Source of the DNA: an uncultured Bacilli bacterium
GTDB lineage: Bacteria; Bacillota_I; Bacilli_A; RF39; UBA660
Length of the DNA stretch: 5,998 nucleotides
NCBI GenBank assembly: GCA_934096025.1
Contig: CAKOLP010000065.1
Location: forward strand, 1-5,998
Direction of reading: 5' to 3'
Shown here: positions 1-5,875 of the stretch, piece by piece
How the letters are laid out: every line of letters begins with the position of its first letter
How positions within the stretch are numbered: the first letter of the stretch is position 1
Made by a program: the position numbers and the translations under genes
The notes under the pieces: model-generated
What the model was told of the DNA's origin: nothing
The model's database searches: none
The model's input: only the letters and a program-made list of their open reading frames with translations

Positions 1-283
1 CATCTAACCCGGCTTCTTTTAACTCATCGATCGTCGCATTTGCAACTAACTGTGCTACCATAGTTCCCACCATTTCCAAATGGCCCATTTCTTCACAAGC
101 TATATCATTTAATAAAGCTCTCCCTCTTTCATCTGGCATTGTATATTTTTGGGAAAAATATCTTAAAGTAGCTCCAAGTTCCCCGGCAAATCCACCAACT
201 TGAGTAATAATTAATTTTGCCATTTTTAAATCTTTCTTTGATATATTAACCGGATAACTTAAATGTTTTACATATTTATACAT
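1..283 (-). CDS. cotJC: CotJC, manganese-catalase-family spore coat protein (partial, C-terminus beyond left edge)
   Basis: This is the N-terminal 94 residues of a CotJC protein, reading leftward and cut by the window edge. CotJC belongs to the non-haem manganese catalase family and is a component of the inner spore coat in Bacillus; catalase activity is a family inference. The visible part carries the first metal-ligand set: Glu35 in GELGATLRYF, then Glu65 and His68 in EEMGHLEM, at nearly the spacing of known manganese catalases (Glu35, Glu66, His69). The second ligand set (Glu and His of the other helix pair) should lie off the window. The ATG at 283 is preceded by AGGAGGA (297-291) with a 7-nt spacer. 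The start lies inside the end of cotJB: the two genes share 8 bp, ATGTATAA, so they are translationally coupled in one operon. About 180-200 residues would be expected in full. Confidence 0.9.
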   Translation of the reverse strand, partial: MYKYVKHLSYPVNISKKDLKMAKLIITQVGGFAGELGATLRYFSQKYTMPDERGRALLNDIACEEMGHLEMVGTMVAQLVANATIDELKEAGLD

Positions 284-710
284 ATTTTGTTCCTCCTGTA
301 TTTTGCCAAGGCCAAGGGTTATCAATCCACTCAAACTTAGTCGTAGACTTATTCTCACAAACCTCTAAAGGTCCATAACAATTAACATATTCCATTTCCA
401 TTTTCATTAATTTTTCTGTAAGAACCTTAAACTTCCCAAGCATTTCCTTATCAGATTCATGTATATCCAAATACAAATTCAAATCATTAATAGCAAAAGA
501 TAAACGCATAATTTCAAGTAACATTTCTTCCCTTTTATCTTCAGGTACTAACTTTCTATAAGTATAATTTTTATAAGGCTTATATAGTGCTTCAAACATA
601 TTCCCCCGTAAAAAACCTGTATCCAAACTACACAATTTAGAATCCTTAAATTTAAAGTCTTCTGGGTCTATAGTAAATCCAAAAAAACCTATATTCTCAT
701 CAAATAACAT
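276..710 (-). CDS. cotJB: CotJB spore coat protein with CotJA-like N-terminal extension
   Basis: The protein has 144 residues, against roughly 85-100 for ordinary CotJB. Residues about 60-137 are the CotJB domain: a helix with FAINDLNLYLDIH (72-84), a charged helix, YGPL (112-115) and the hallmark WIDNPWPWQ (128-136). The first 55 residues are extra. They contain GFLRGNMFEALYKPYK (32-47), which resembles the short CotJA signature (a Gly-rich turn, then F-x-x-L-Y-x-P-Y), so this may be a CotJA-CotJB fusion; that is inference from motif resemblance. CotJ proteins assemble interdependently in the inner spore coat of Bacillus. I chose the ATG at 710 because GGGAGG (723-718) sits 7 nt upstream; a TTG at 725 would place that site inside the gene. 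The 3' end overlaps cotJC by 8 bp. No separate cotJA lies upstream; the next gene is the divergent spoIIIE. Confidence 0.88.
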   Translation of the reverse strand: MLFDENIGFFGFTIDPEDFKFKDSKLCSLDTGFLRGNMFEALYKPYKNYTYRKLVPEDKREEMLLEIMRLSFAINDLNLYLDIHESDKEMLGKFKVLTEKLMKMEMEYVNCYGPLEVCENKSTTKFEWIDNPWPWQNTGGTKYV

Positions 711-717
711 TAATTTT

Positions 718-723
718 CCTCCC
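718..723 (-). promoter_or_regulatory. Ribosome binding site that fixes the cotJB start
   Basis: On the minus strand GGGAGG lies 7 nt before the ATG at 710. It rules out the in-frame TTG at 725, which would overlap the site itself, and makes the protein 144 residues long. Confidence 0.75.
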
Positions 724-728
724 AATTT

Positions 729-737
729 TATCTTATG
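729..737 (-). promoter_or_regulatory. Possible sporulation sigma (SigE/SigK type) -10 element for cotJ
   Basis: The minus strand reads CATAAGATA here. It matches the CATAnnnTA core of SigK -10 elements and 6 of 8 bases of the SigE -10 CATACAAT. The cotJ operon of Bacillus subtilis is SigE-dependent, so a sporulation promoter is expected. No convincing -35 was found (TTCACT lies roughly where one could be), and the implied start point would fall at the edge of the ribosome binding site. Treat this as a candidate only. Confidence 0.3.
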
Positions 738-778
738 TAAGAAATAAAAAGTGAACTAGGTAAATTACTTAGAAAAGT

Positions 779-807
779 TTGAATAATTAAAAGACATCAT
801 GTATAAT
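779..807 (+). promoter_or_regulatory. Sigma-A promoter of spoIIIE/ftsK
   Basis: TTGAAT (779-784) and a perfect TATAAT (802-807) are separated by exactly 17 bp, a near-consensus vegetative promoter. Transcription would start near 812-814, giving a leader of only about 11-14 nt that contains little except the ribosome binding site GGTGAT (814-819). The promoter points away from the cotJ genes, so the 114-bp gap is a divergent control region. Confidence 0.75.
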
Positions 808-824
808 TAAAATGGTGATGAAAT

Positions 825-3053
825 ATGGCAAAAAAGAAAAAAGCAAAAGAAAGTTCAAGTCCAAGTTATAGCATCGAACTAACTGGTCTTATCCTTATAT
901 TAATTGGTGTTATTGGCTTTGGCTTTGGTATAATTGGTACTTTAATCAAGAAGTTTGCCATGTTTTTAGTGGGTACTTGGTGGATAGTATTACTCCTATT
1001 TTTAATATGGGTAGGTATTTATATGCTCTATAAAAGAAAGATGCCTAAATTTAACTCTCAAAAATTAATAGGTTTATACATTTTATTTGCTATTATCCTA
1101 ATTGTAAGTCACTTTGAATTTTTAAATATAACACAGAACCCAAAAGAGATACTTTTAGAAACTTACAATAATTATATGGAACGCATAAAATCTATCTCAA
1201 CCTCTAATGCCTTAGATTCTTCAGGAACAACCTCTCTTGTAATCGGCGGAGGATTATTTGGTAGTATATTTATTAGTGTTTTATATGCGCTTTTTGGTAA
1301 AACCGGCCTAATAGTAATTTTATTTCTTCTAGCTATCTTCGCTTGCATCCTAACATTTAACTTCAACTTATCAAATATCCTAACTAAAATACTAAATCTA
1401 TTTAAATTTAAGAAAAAAGAAAAATCCCCAAGTGAAGAAGTACCAATCACTACAAGTGATACACTACCTCACGCTCCCATGGAACCAAAACCTCATGAAC
1501 CCGAAAAAATCATTATTACTTCTATGGATGAACTAAAAACTACCAACCCAAAAGAAGAATCTTTAGAACCTAAAAAAGAAGAACCTGTTTTAAGTTCCAA
1601 CTCGACTTCTTACACACTTCCTAAATTTAATGAAATATTTGACCCAATCAAGACAAAGAAAGTAAACTCAACCACATTTACCCAAAGCAACAAAGAAATT
1701 CTTGAACGAGTTTTAAATGACTTTGGAATAACAGCAAAAGTAGTAGAAATCCATATCGGGCCAGCAGTAACAGAATACGAACTAACAGTTCAAGCCGGAA
1801 CCAAAGTAAACAAAATTGTTAACATCGATAAAGAAATAGCCCTAGCTCTTGCAGCCAAAGATGTAATTATCAGAGCTCCAATCCCCGGTAAAAGCACAAT
1901 CGGTATTGAAATACCCAACCCAACAATTTCTAGTGTAACCCTAAGAGAAGTCCTAGAAAGTCCAGAAAACCTAAAAAGTGATGCCAAAATATGTGCTGCT
2001 TTAGGAAAAGACATTATGGGTGTTTCCAAAGTATTTGACTTAACTAAAATGCCTCATCTTTTAGTAGCGGGTTCTACTGGGTCTGGTAAATCTGTTTGTA
2101 TTAATGGAATCATTGCATCTATCCTTATGCGCTACAAACCTGATGAAGTAAAACTAGTTTTAGTGGACCCTAAAAAAGTAGAATTAACAAACTACAATGG
2201 TATTCCTCATCTTCTATGTCCCGTAGTAAGTGACCCTAAAAAAGCGAGCCTTACACTCCAAAAAGTTGTAACAGAAATGGACCACCGTTTCCAAGTATTT
2301 AGTGATAACGAAGTTAAAAACATAACCGGCTACAACGACTACATTGAAAAACAAAACAAAAAAAATAACACGAACATTCCCAAAATGCCATACATGGTAG
2401 TAATAATTGATGAACTTGCAGACTTAATGCTTGTTGCCAGTAAAGAAGTCGAAGACTCTATAACACGTATTACTCAACTTGCCAGAGCTGCAGGAATTCA
2501 CTTAATCGTAGCAACCCAAAGACCATCAACCGATGTCATCACTGGTCTAATCAAAAACAACATACCATCAAGAATAGCCTTTGCAGTTGCCAGTCAAATA
2601 GACTCACGAACAATCCTTGACCAACGCGGAGCAGAACGTTTACTTGGTAAAGGTGATATGCTCTACTTCCCTATGGGGGAAAGCGCTCCAACTAGAATCC
2701 AAGGTTGCTTTGTAAACGATGATGAAATAAAAAGACTAATAGACTACTGCAAAAACCAAGGTGCCGCCAAATATGATGAAACATTCGAAAACATCAAAGA
2801 ATCCTCTGCTCCATCATCTTCTGCTTCTGGCTCAGATAACCCCGATGATGAATCTTACAACGATGTCGTAGAATTTGCTATTCAAACTGGCAAAATATCA
2901 GCGTCTCTAATCCAAAGAAGATTCCGTTTTGGCTACAACCGAGCAGCAAGAATGATGGACTTACTAGAAGAACGAGGAATCGTTGGACCTCAATGTGGCT
3001 CCAAACCCCGTGAAGTTTTAGTAAAACTAGAAAAAACTAACGAAGATGAATAA
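825..3053 (+). CDS. spoIIIE: FtsK/SpoIIIE-family DNA translocase
   Basis: This is a membrane-anchored, ATP-driven DNA pump that moves chromosomal DNA through the closing division septum, and in spore formers into the forespore. At 742 residues it is close to Bacillus SpoIIIE. Residues 18-180 hold four or five hydrophobic segments (about 18-40, 46-68, 79-98, 136-156 and 160-180). A charged, Pro/Glu/Lys-rich linker (about 190-290) follows, then the motor: alpha domain around 285-390, Walker A GSTGSGKS (416-423) and Walker B MVVIIDELAD (524-533). ATQRPSTDVITG is the conserved segment after Walker B. Residues about 674-735 are the winged-helix gamma domain, with SLIQRRFRFGYNRAARMMD, which reads oriented DNA signals. 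The start ATG has GGTGAT 5 nt upstream. The name SpoIIIE rather than FtsK is a choice made because of the cotJ genes next door; sequence alone does not separate vegetative from sporulation roles. Confidence 0.96.
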   Translation: MAKKKKAKESSSPSYSIELTGLILILIGVIGFGFGIIGTLIKKFAMFLVGTWWIVLLLFLIWVGIYMLYKRKMPKFNSQKLIGLYILFAIILIVSHFEFLNITQNPKEILLETYNNYMERIKSISTSNALDSSGTTSLVIGGGLFGSIFISVLYALFGKTGLIVILFLLAIFACILTFNFNLSNILTKILNLFKFKKKEKSPSEEVPITTSDTLPHAPMEPKPHEPEKIIITSMDELKTTNPKEESLEPKKEEPVLSSNSTSYTLPKFNEIFDPIKTKKVNSTTFTQSNKEILERVLNDFGITAKVVEIHIGPAVTEYELTVQAGTKVNKIVNIDKEIALALAAKDVIIRAPIPGKSTIGIEIPNPTISSVTLREVLESPENLKSDAKICAALGKDIMGVSKVFDLTKMPHLLVAGSTGSGKSVCINGIIASILMRYKPDEVKLVLVDPKKVELTNYNGIPHLLCPVVSDPKKASLTLQKVVTEMDHRFQVFSDNEVKNITGYNDYIEKQNKKNNTNIPKMPYMVVIIDELADLMLVASKEVEDSITRITQLARAAGIHLIVATQRPSTDVITGLIKNNIPSRIAFAVASQIDSRTILDQRGAERLLGKGDMLYFPMGESAPTRIQGCFVNDDEIKRLIDYCKNQGAAKYDETFENIKESSAPSSSASGSDNPDDESYNDVVEFAIQTGKISASLIQRRFRFGYNRAARMMDLLEERGIVGPQCGSKPREVLVKLEKTNEDE

Positions 3054-3110
3054 AAACATATTTAAAAAATATAATATTTATGTTAATATATTAAAGAAAG
3101 TAGGTGCACT

Positions 3111-3677
3111 ATGGCAAACAAAAAACAAACAACAAAACCTAAAGAAGAAGTAAAAGACATCAAACAAATACTAGAATCAAAAAACACTATCTTAATCGTG
3201 GCAATCTTCTTATGTTTATTCTTACTAATCATATTCATATTTAATTGGCAAAAGAACAATGCAAACCAAGCTCTTAACACTAGCTACTTACTAGAAAGTG
3301 GCACAGTAAGCTTGGAAATCAAAAACCTTGATGAAGTAAGCCAAATCTTAAGTGAATCCCCAACAGAATACTTTATTCTAATCACTTATCAAAACAACGA
3401 AGACAACTACAATTTAGAAAAAGGACTTAAACCAATCATTGATAAGTACAAACTAAACGATTCATTTTACTACTTAAACATTGACAGTATCAAAAAAGAA
3501 GACAACTACTTAACCAGACTTAACAACACATTTAATACTGACAAAATCAAAAAAGTCCCTATAATTCTATATTATAGAGATGGCAAAATCTTAGATACCG
3601 TATCAAGAGATGATGACAACACAATCAATGCCGGTGATTTTCAAAAACTAATAGATATATATGAAATTGACCAATAA
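3111..3677 (+). CDS. Membrane-anchored thioredoxin-fold-like protein lacking CxxC
   Basis: I do not recognise a named family with certainty. The 188-residue protein starts with a Lys-rich cytoplasmic tail (1-24), has one strong membrane segment (25-45), then an outward-facing domain. That domain resembles a thioredoxin fold: a strand-helix unit YFILITYQNN...LEKGLKPIIDKY (87-113), a strand FYYLNID (119-125), then KVPIILYYRDGKILDTV (148-164), where Val-Pro matches the cis-proline loop and is followed by a strand, turn and strand. The place where CxxC should stand reads QNNEDN (94-99). The only cysteine is Cys35, inside the membrane segment, so dithiol redox chemistry is ruled out if the fold call is right. 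AGGTG (3102-3106) lies 4 nt before the ATG. The gene sits 57 bp after spoIIIE with no clear terminator between, so co-transcription is likely. A binding or scaffolding role at the membrane is possible; the function is unknown. Confidence 0.8.
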   Translation: MANKKQTTKPKEEVKDIKQILESKNTILIVAIFLCLFLLIIFIFNWQKNNANQALNTSYLLESGTVSLEIKNLDEVSQILSESPTEYFILITYQNNEDNYNLEKGLKPIIDKYKLNDSFYYLNIDSIKKEDNYLTRLNNTFNTDKIKKVPIILYYRDGKILDTVSRDDDNTINAGDFQKLIDIYEIDQ

Positions 3678-3688
3678 TGGTCTTTTTT
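3669..3688 (+). terminator. Short intrinsic terminator overlapping a stop codon
   Basis: GACCA (3669-3673) pairs with TGGTC (3678-3682) around a 4-nt ATAA loop, followed by six T residues (3683-3688). The TAA stop of the thioredoxin-like gene (3675-3677) lies in the loop. The 5-bp stem is weak, and trmL begins 21 bp after the T run with only a ribosome binding site (AAGGAA) and no obvious promoter. Partial termination with read-through into trmL is therefore likely. Confidence 0.6.
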
Positions 3689-3708
3689 AAAAGAAAGGAA
3701 TTATTATT

Positions 3709-4230
3709 ATGTTAAATATAGTTTTATTTGAACCAGAAATACCCCAAAACACAGGAAACATAATGCGTACTTGTGTAGCAACCAACACTACTCTTCATTT
3801 AATAAAACCCCTAGGTTTCAAAATAGATGACAAAACACTTAAAAGATGTGGCGTAAACTACATTGACAAACTAGTAATGCACGTATACGAAAACTATGAA
3901 GACTTCAAAACCAAGAACCCCGATGGTGACTTTTACTATCTTACTCGCTATGGCCACAAACCTCACTCTAGCTTCGATTATTCCAATACTACCAAAAACA
4001 TCTACTTCATTTTTGGCAAAGAATCAACTGGTATTCCCAAAAGCATTCTTAAACCCCACATCGACAAATGTATGCGTATCCCCATGAGTTCGAACGTAAG
4101 ATCCCTAAACCTATCTAACACCGTAGCCCTAACCCTATACGAAGCCTTAAGACAACAAAACTACCCCAACCTCCTATTCGATGAACCCCACAAAAGTCCA
4201 ACCGAAATAGAAGACTACAACCCAAGCTAG
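3709..4230 (+). CDS. trmL: tRNA (cytidine/uridine-34-2'-O)-methyltransferase TrmL
   Basis: TrmL is a SPOUT-class (trefoil-knot) enzyme that uses S-adenosylmethionine to methylate the 2'-O of the wobble nucleotide of tRNA-Leu isoacceptors, in the cytoplasm and as a homodimer. All family motifs are present. The N-terminus MLNIVLFEPEIPQNTGNIMR (1-20) includes the substrate-side Asn-Thr-Gly-Asn and Arg20. LIKPLGF (31-37) follows, then IFGKESTGIP (101-110), then the knot motif IPMSSNVRSLNLSNTVALT (124-142) that forms the cofactor pocket. At 173 residues it is slightly longer than the 157-residue E. coli enzyme because of a C-terminal Pro/Glu-rich tail (about 152-173). The ATG has AAGGAA 8 nt upstream. 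The coding strand is markedly richer in C than G. A terminator overlaps the stop codon. Confidence 0.96.
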   Translation: MLNIVLFEPEIPQNTGNIMRTCVATNTTLHLIKPLGFKIDDKTLKRCGVNYIDKLVMHVYENYEDFKTKNPDGDFYYLTRYGHKPHSSFDYSNTTKNIYFIFGKESTGIPKSILKPHIDKCMRIPMSSNVRSLNLSNTVALTLYEALRQQNYPNLLFDEPHKSPTEIEDYNPS

Positions 4231-4302
4231 TAACCCTAGCTTTTTTTTATATTGACATTTGAAACAACAACCATACTGCTTTGCTAATGCTGTTTTATTC
4301 AC
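4174..4302 (-). pseudogene. Possible 5' remnant of a leftward gene (helix-turn-helix-like start)
   Basis: An excellent Shine-Dalgarno, AGGAGGTG (4315-4308), sits 5 nt before a GTG at 4302 on the minus strand. The reading frame starts MNKTALAKQYGCCFKCQYKKK, then continues antisense through the trmL terminator and 3' end to a TAG at 4174 (42 codons). Only the first 20 or so residues lie outside trmL. They look like the first helix and turn of a DNA-binding domain (ALAKQYG), of the kind found at the start of some transposases and regulators. A TACAAT -10-like hexamer lies at 4336-4331, but its -35 position falls inside the insertion sequence. My reading is that this is the surviving start of a gene cut short by deletion. 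It may instead be a chance signal. Confidence 0.35.
4224..4248 (+). terminator. Intrinsic terminator of trmL
   Basis: AAGCTAG (4224-4230) pairs with CTAGCTT (4236-4242) around the 5-nt loop TAACC, with T residues running from 4241 to 4248. The TAG stop codon of trmL is the last three bases of the left arm, so coding and termination signals are fused. It closes the rightward gene group. Confidence 0.85.
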
Positions 4303-4346
4303 TTTTTCACCTCCTAAAATTAGTTTTTCTATTGTAATGTCTTTTC
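4249..4346. other. Left flank between the trmL terminator and the insertion sequence
   Basis: This 98-bp stretch holds the leftward ribosome binding site and GTG start of the putative remnant gene, and a TACAAT hexamer. Its last eight bases, GTCTTTTC (4339-4346), abut the insertion sequence and are the expected left copy of an 8-bp target duplication. The right copy would lie beyond the window. Confidence 0.5.
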
Positions 4347-4370
4347 GGTTCTTCGAAATCTGGTGGGGAG
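4347..4370 (+). repeat. Left terminal inverted repeat of the ISL3 element (single copy)
   Basis: The repeat begins GGTTCTTCGAAATC and ends GGTGGGGAG. Bases 4351-4370 are the exact reverse complement of 5873-5892, the innermost right-end copy, and match the right tip (5975-5998) at 20 of 24 positions. No second copy is found 34 bp further in, so this end has only one motif. Confidence 0.9.
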
Positions 4371-4403
4371 TTAAAATTGAACAAAGTCAATTAAATCCTA
4401 ATT

Positions 4404-4447
4404 AAAACAAGCATTTTAACCATTCATTTTAAAATACTTGTTTTTTT
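4404..4447 (+). terminator. Hairpin terminator inside the left end of the insertion sequence
   Basis: AAAACAAG (4404-4411) pairs with CTTGTTTT (4437-4444). After one C/A mismatch, ATTTTAA (4413-4419) pairs with TTAAAAT (4429-4435), leaving a 9-nt loop. T residues run from 4441 to 4447. In the plus direction this is a convincing terminator and would stop transcription entering from the trmL side before it runs antisense through the transposase. In the minus direction only TTTT follows the stem, so it may also weakly end the transposase message. Confidence 0.75.
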
Positions 4448-4512
4448 ATTGCTGATACACTTTAATTTTTATATTTCTTTAATTCTTACTTTTTTATATT
4501 TTCCTAAATTTT

Positions 4513-4540
4513 TGAAAAAGCTATTTTTTTAACTTTTTCA
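4513..4540. repeat. Inverted repeat spanning the transposase stop codon
   Basis: TGAAAAAG (4513-4520) and CTTTTTCA (4533-4540) are a perfect 8-bp inverted repeat with a 12-nt loop holding the minus-strand TAG stop (4523-4521). The stem is AT-rich and lacks a T tail in the transposase direction, so a terminator role is doubtful. Confidence 0.45.
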
Positions 4541-5807
4541 TATTTTTATTATTTAAAATATATAATAATCTAAGCCTAAAAAAATCAAAATCTTTATATC
4601 CAAATCCTATTCTTTTAATTACTTTAATTTTATTATTTAGTCCCTCTGTAAATCCATTAGAAAATCTTTTATCTATAAATGAATTACATATATAATCTAA
4701 CCAATTTTCTATCGTATTCGCTGCCTCATTCATTTCAGCTATGTTTTGTTCTCTTACTAATGCTATCCAATTAATTAATTGACTTTTTACATTATCATAT
4801 ATAGCATGATGTGTTATATCCAAGAACAACTCTTTTAACTGGTATGCCATTTTAAATTCTTCATCAATATTAAGTAAATCTTCTTGTAAATCATACTTTA
4901 ACACTTCTACCATATGATTATTTTTATATCTTTTTGTATATGTAAACCAATCTATTTCATTGCTATATCTTCGGAGTAAGCTAACGTTATTTTTGTTTTT
5001 AAGCATTCTATACTCCTTACTATTATAACCATAATTATCTTGTAATCTTATTCTAACTTTATCTAGCGCGTTCATTATATATCTGATATAATGAAACGGG
5101 TCAACAACATATTTTGCTTTGGGAAACATTATTTTGGTGACCAAAAGGTATGGTTCATACATATCAGATATGACATACTCAACTGAATGCCTATTTTCAC
5201 AATATGTAAAATATTGTATTAGGTATTCTTTTTTTCTGTTTGAAAGTACATCAAGTGCTTCTTTATGTATTGGGTCATTAAGTATAAAGGCATATTTTCC
5301 TTTCTTAGTGTCGGCTTTAAATTCATCAAATGATATAACTCTTGGTAAATTTATTACATATTTTGGATAATTTTTCATATGTTCTCTTAATATATTTCTA
5401 ACTGTATTATCGCTTATATTATTTTCTTCTGCTATGTACTTTAAACTTAAGTTATATTGTTTTAAATCAATTAATACTTTCTGTTCTAATTTGTTTGATA
5501 TATTTTTATTTTTCCTTTGAATTACAACTGGTTCTGTAAATTTATATTTGCAGTTATGACATATAAACCGTCTTTTTACAAGTACAAGATATGTCACTTA
5601 TTCAAATGCTTTCACATATTTTAACATAATTGGTTTTAATTTATCATGCACGCTTTTTGTATATTTATCACATTTAGGGCACTTATATTTTTTGAATATG
5701 CACTCGACATATATAAACTTTGCTGTCACTTTTTGATCTTCTCCATCCTCTACTTTAATAACCTTGTAGCTGCCATTTAACCCCATAATTTTTCTTAGTT
5801 CGTCCAC
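4521..5807 (-). pseudogene. ISL3-family DDE transposase, interrupted by an in-frame stop
   Basis: Read through the stop, the frame has 428 positions, the usual ISL3 size. It starts at GTG 5807, with AGAGGTG (5821-5815) 7 nt upstream. Domains in order: zinc ribbon with Cys43/Cys46 (YKCPKC) and Cys83/Cys86 (FICHNC); helix-turn-helix SLKYIAEENNISDNTVRNIL (about 121-140); then the DDE nuclease. Candidate catalytic residues are Asp161 (SFDEF), Asp215 (SDMYEPY) or Asp236 (VDPFHY), and Glu388 (TEGLNNKIK). The helical C-terminus ends NNKNMKKLKK. A TAA at 5600-5598 (codon 70) splits the zinc ribbon; frame and sequence are otherwise intact. The next codon is a GTG, so re-initiation is conceivable, but no good ribosome binding site precedes it and the product would lack half the ribbon. 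One base change (for example GAA to TAA) explains the break. The element is probably inactive by itself but might be mobilised in trans. Confidence 0.88.
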
Positions 5808-5814
5808 TAAACTT

Positions 5815-5821
5815 CACCTCT
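5815..5821 (-). promoter_or_regulatory. Ribosome binding site of the transposase
   Basis: On the minus strand AGAGGTG lies 7 nt before the GTG at 5807 and supports that non-ATG start. No clear sigma-A promoter was found between this site and the upstream hairpin; TATATG (5844-5839) is the best -10-like hexamer but has no good -35. Confidence 0.65.
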
Positions 5822-5843
5822 TTCTATATTCATTCTTACATAT

Positions 5844-5875
5844 AAAAAGAGATGACTAAATAGCATTATCATCTC
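5844..5875 (-). terminator. Hairpin terminator upstream of the transposase
   Basis: Read leftward, GAGATGA (5875-5869) pairs with TCATCTC (5855-5849) across a 13-nt loop and is followed by five T residues (5848-5844). It sits before the transposase start and faces inward, so transcripts entering from outside the right end would stop before reaching the gene. In the plus direction no T run follows, so it acts one way. Its first three bases belong to the innermost terminal-motif copy (5873-5892). Confidence 0.7.

Noticed and set aside
276..725. TTG at 725 as the cotJB start (149 residues)
   Set aside because: It would place the ribosome binding site GGGAGG inside the gene; the ATG at 710 is correctly spaced from it.
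1172..2029. Minus-strand open frames of 92 and 79 codons inside spoIIIE
   Set aside because: They lie opposite a strongly conserved translocase, have no recognisable domains, and look like antisense shadows.
3046..3075. Possible internal promoter before the thioredoxin-like gene (TATAAT at 3070-3075)
   Set aside because: The -10 is perfect, but the region is almost pure A/T and the -35 at 18 bp (ATGAAT) matches poorly, so the hexamer may be chance.
3083..3280. Minus-strand 65-codon hydrophobic frame opposite the start of the thioredoxin-like gene
   Set aside because: Its hydrophobicity mirrors the membrane segment on the other strand, and there is no supporting ribosome binding site or homology.
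3896..4087. Plus-strand 63-codon frame inside trmL
   Set aside because: It is an out-of-frame shadow of conserved trmL coding sequence.
5119..5370. Plus-strand 83-codon frame opposite the transposase
   Set aside because: It is antisense to the DDE domain and has no recognisable features.
4521..5597. The 358-codon downstream part of the transposase as an independent protein starting at GTG 5597
   Set aside because: It has no good ribosome binding site, lies in the same frame directly after the TAA, and lacks half the zinc ribbon. It is the distal part of one interrupted gene.
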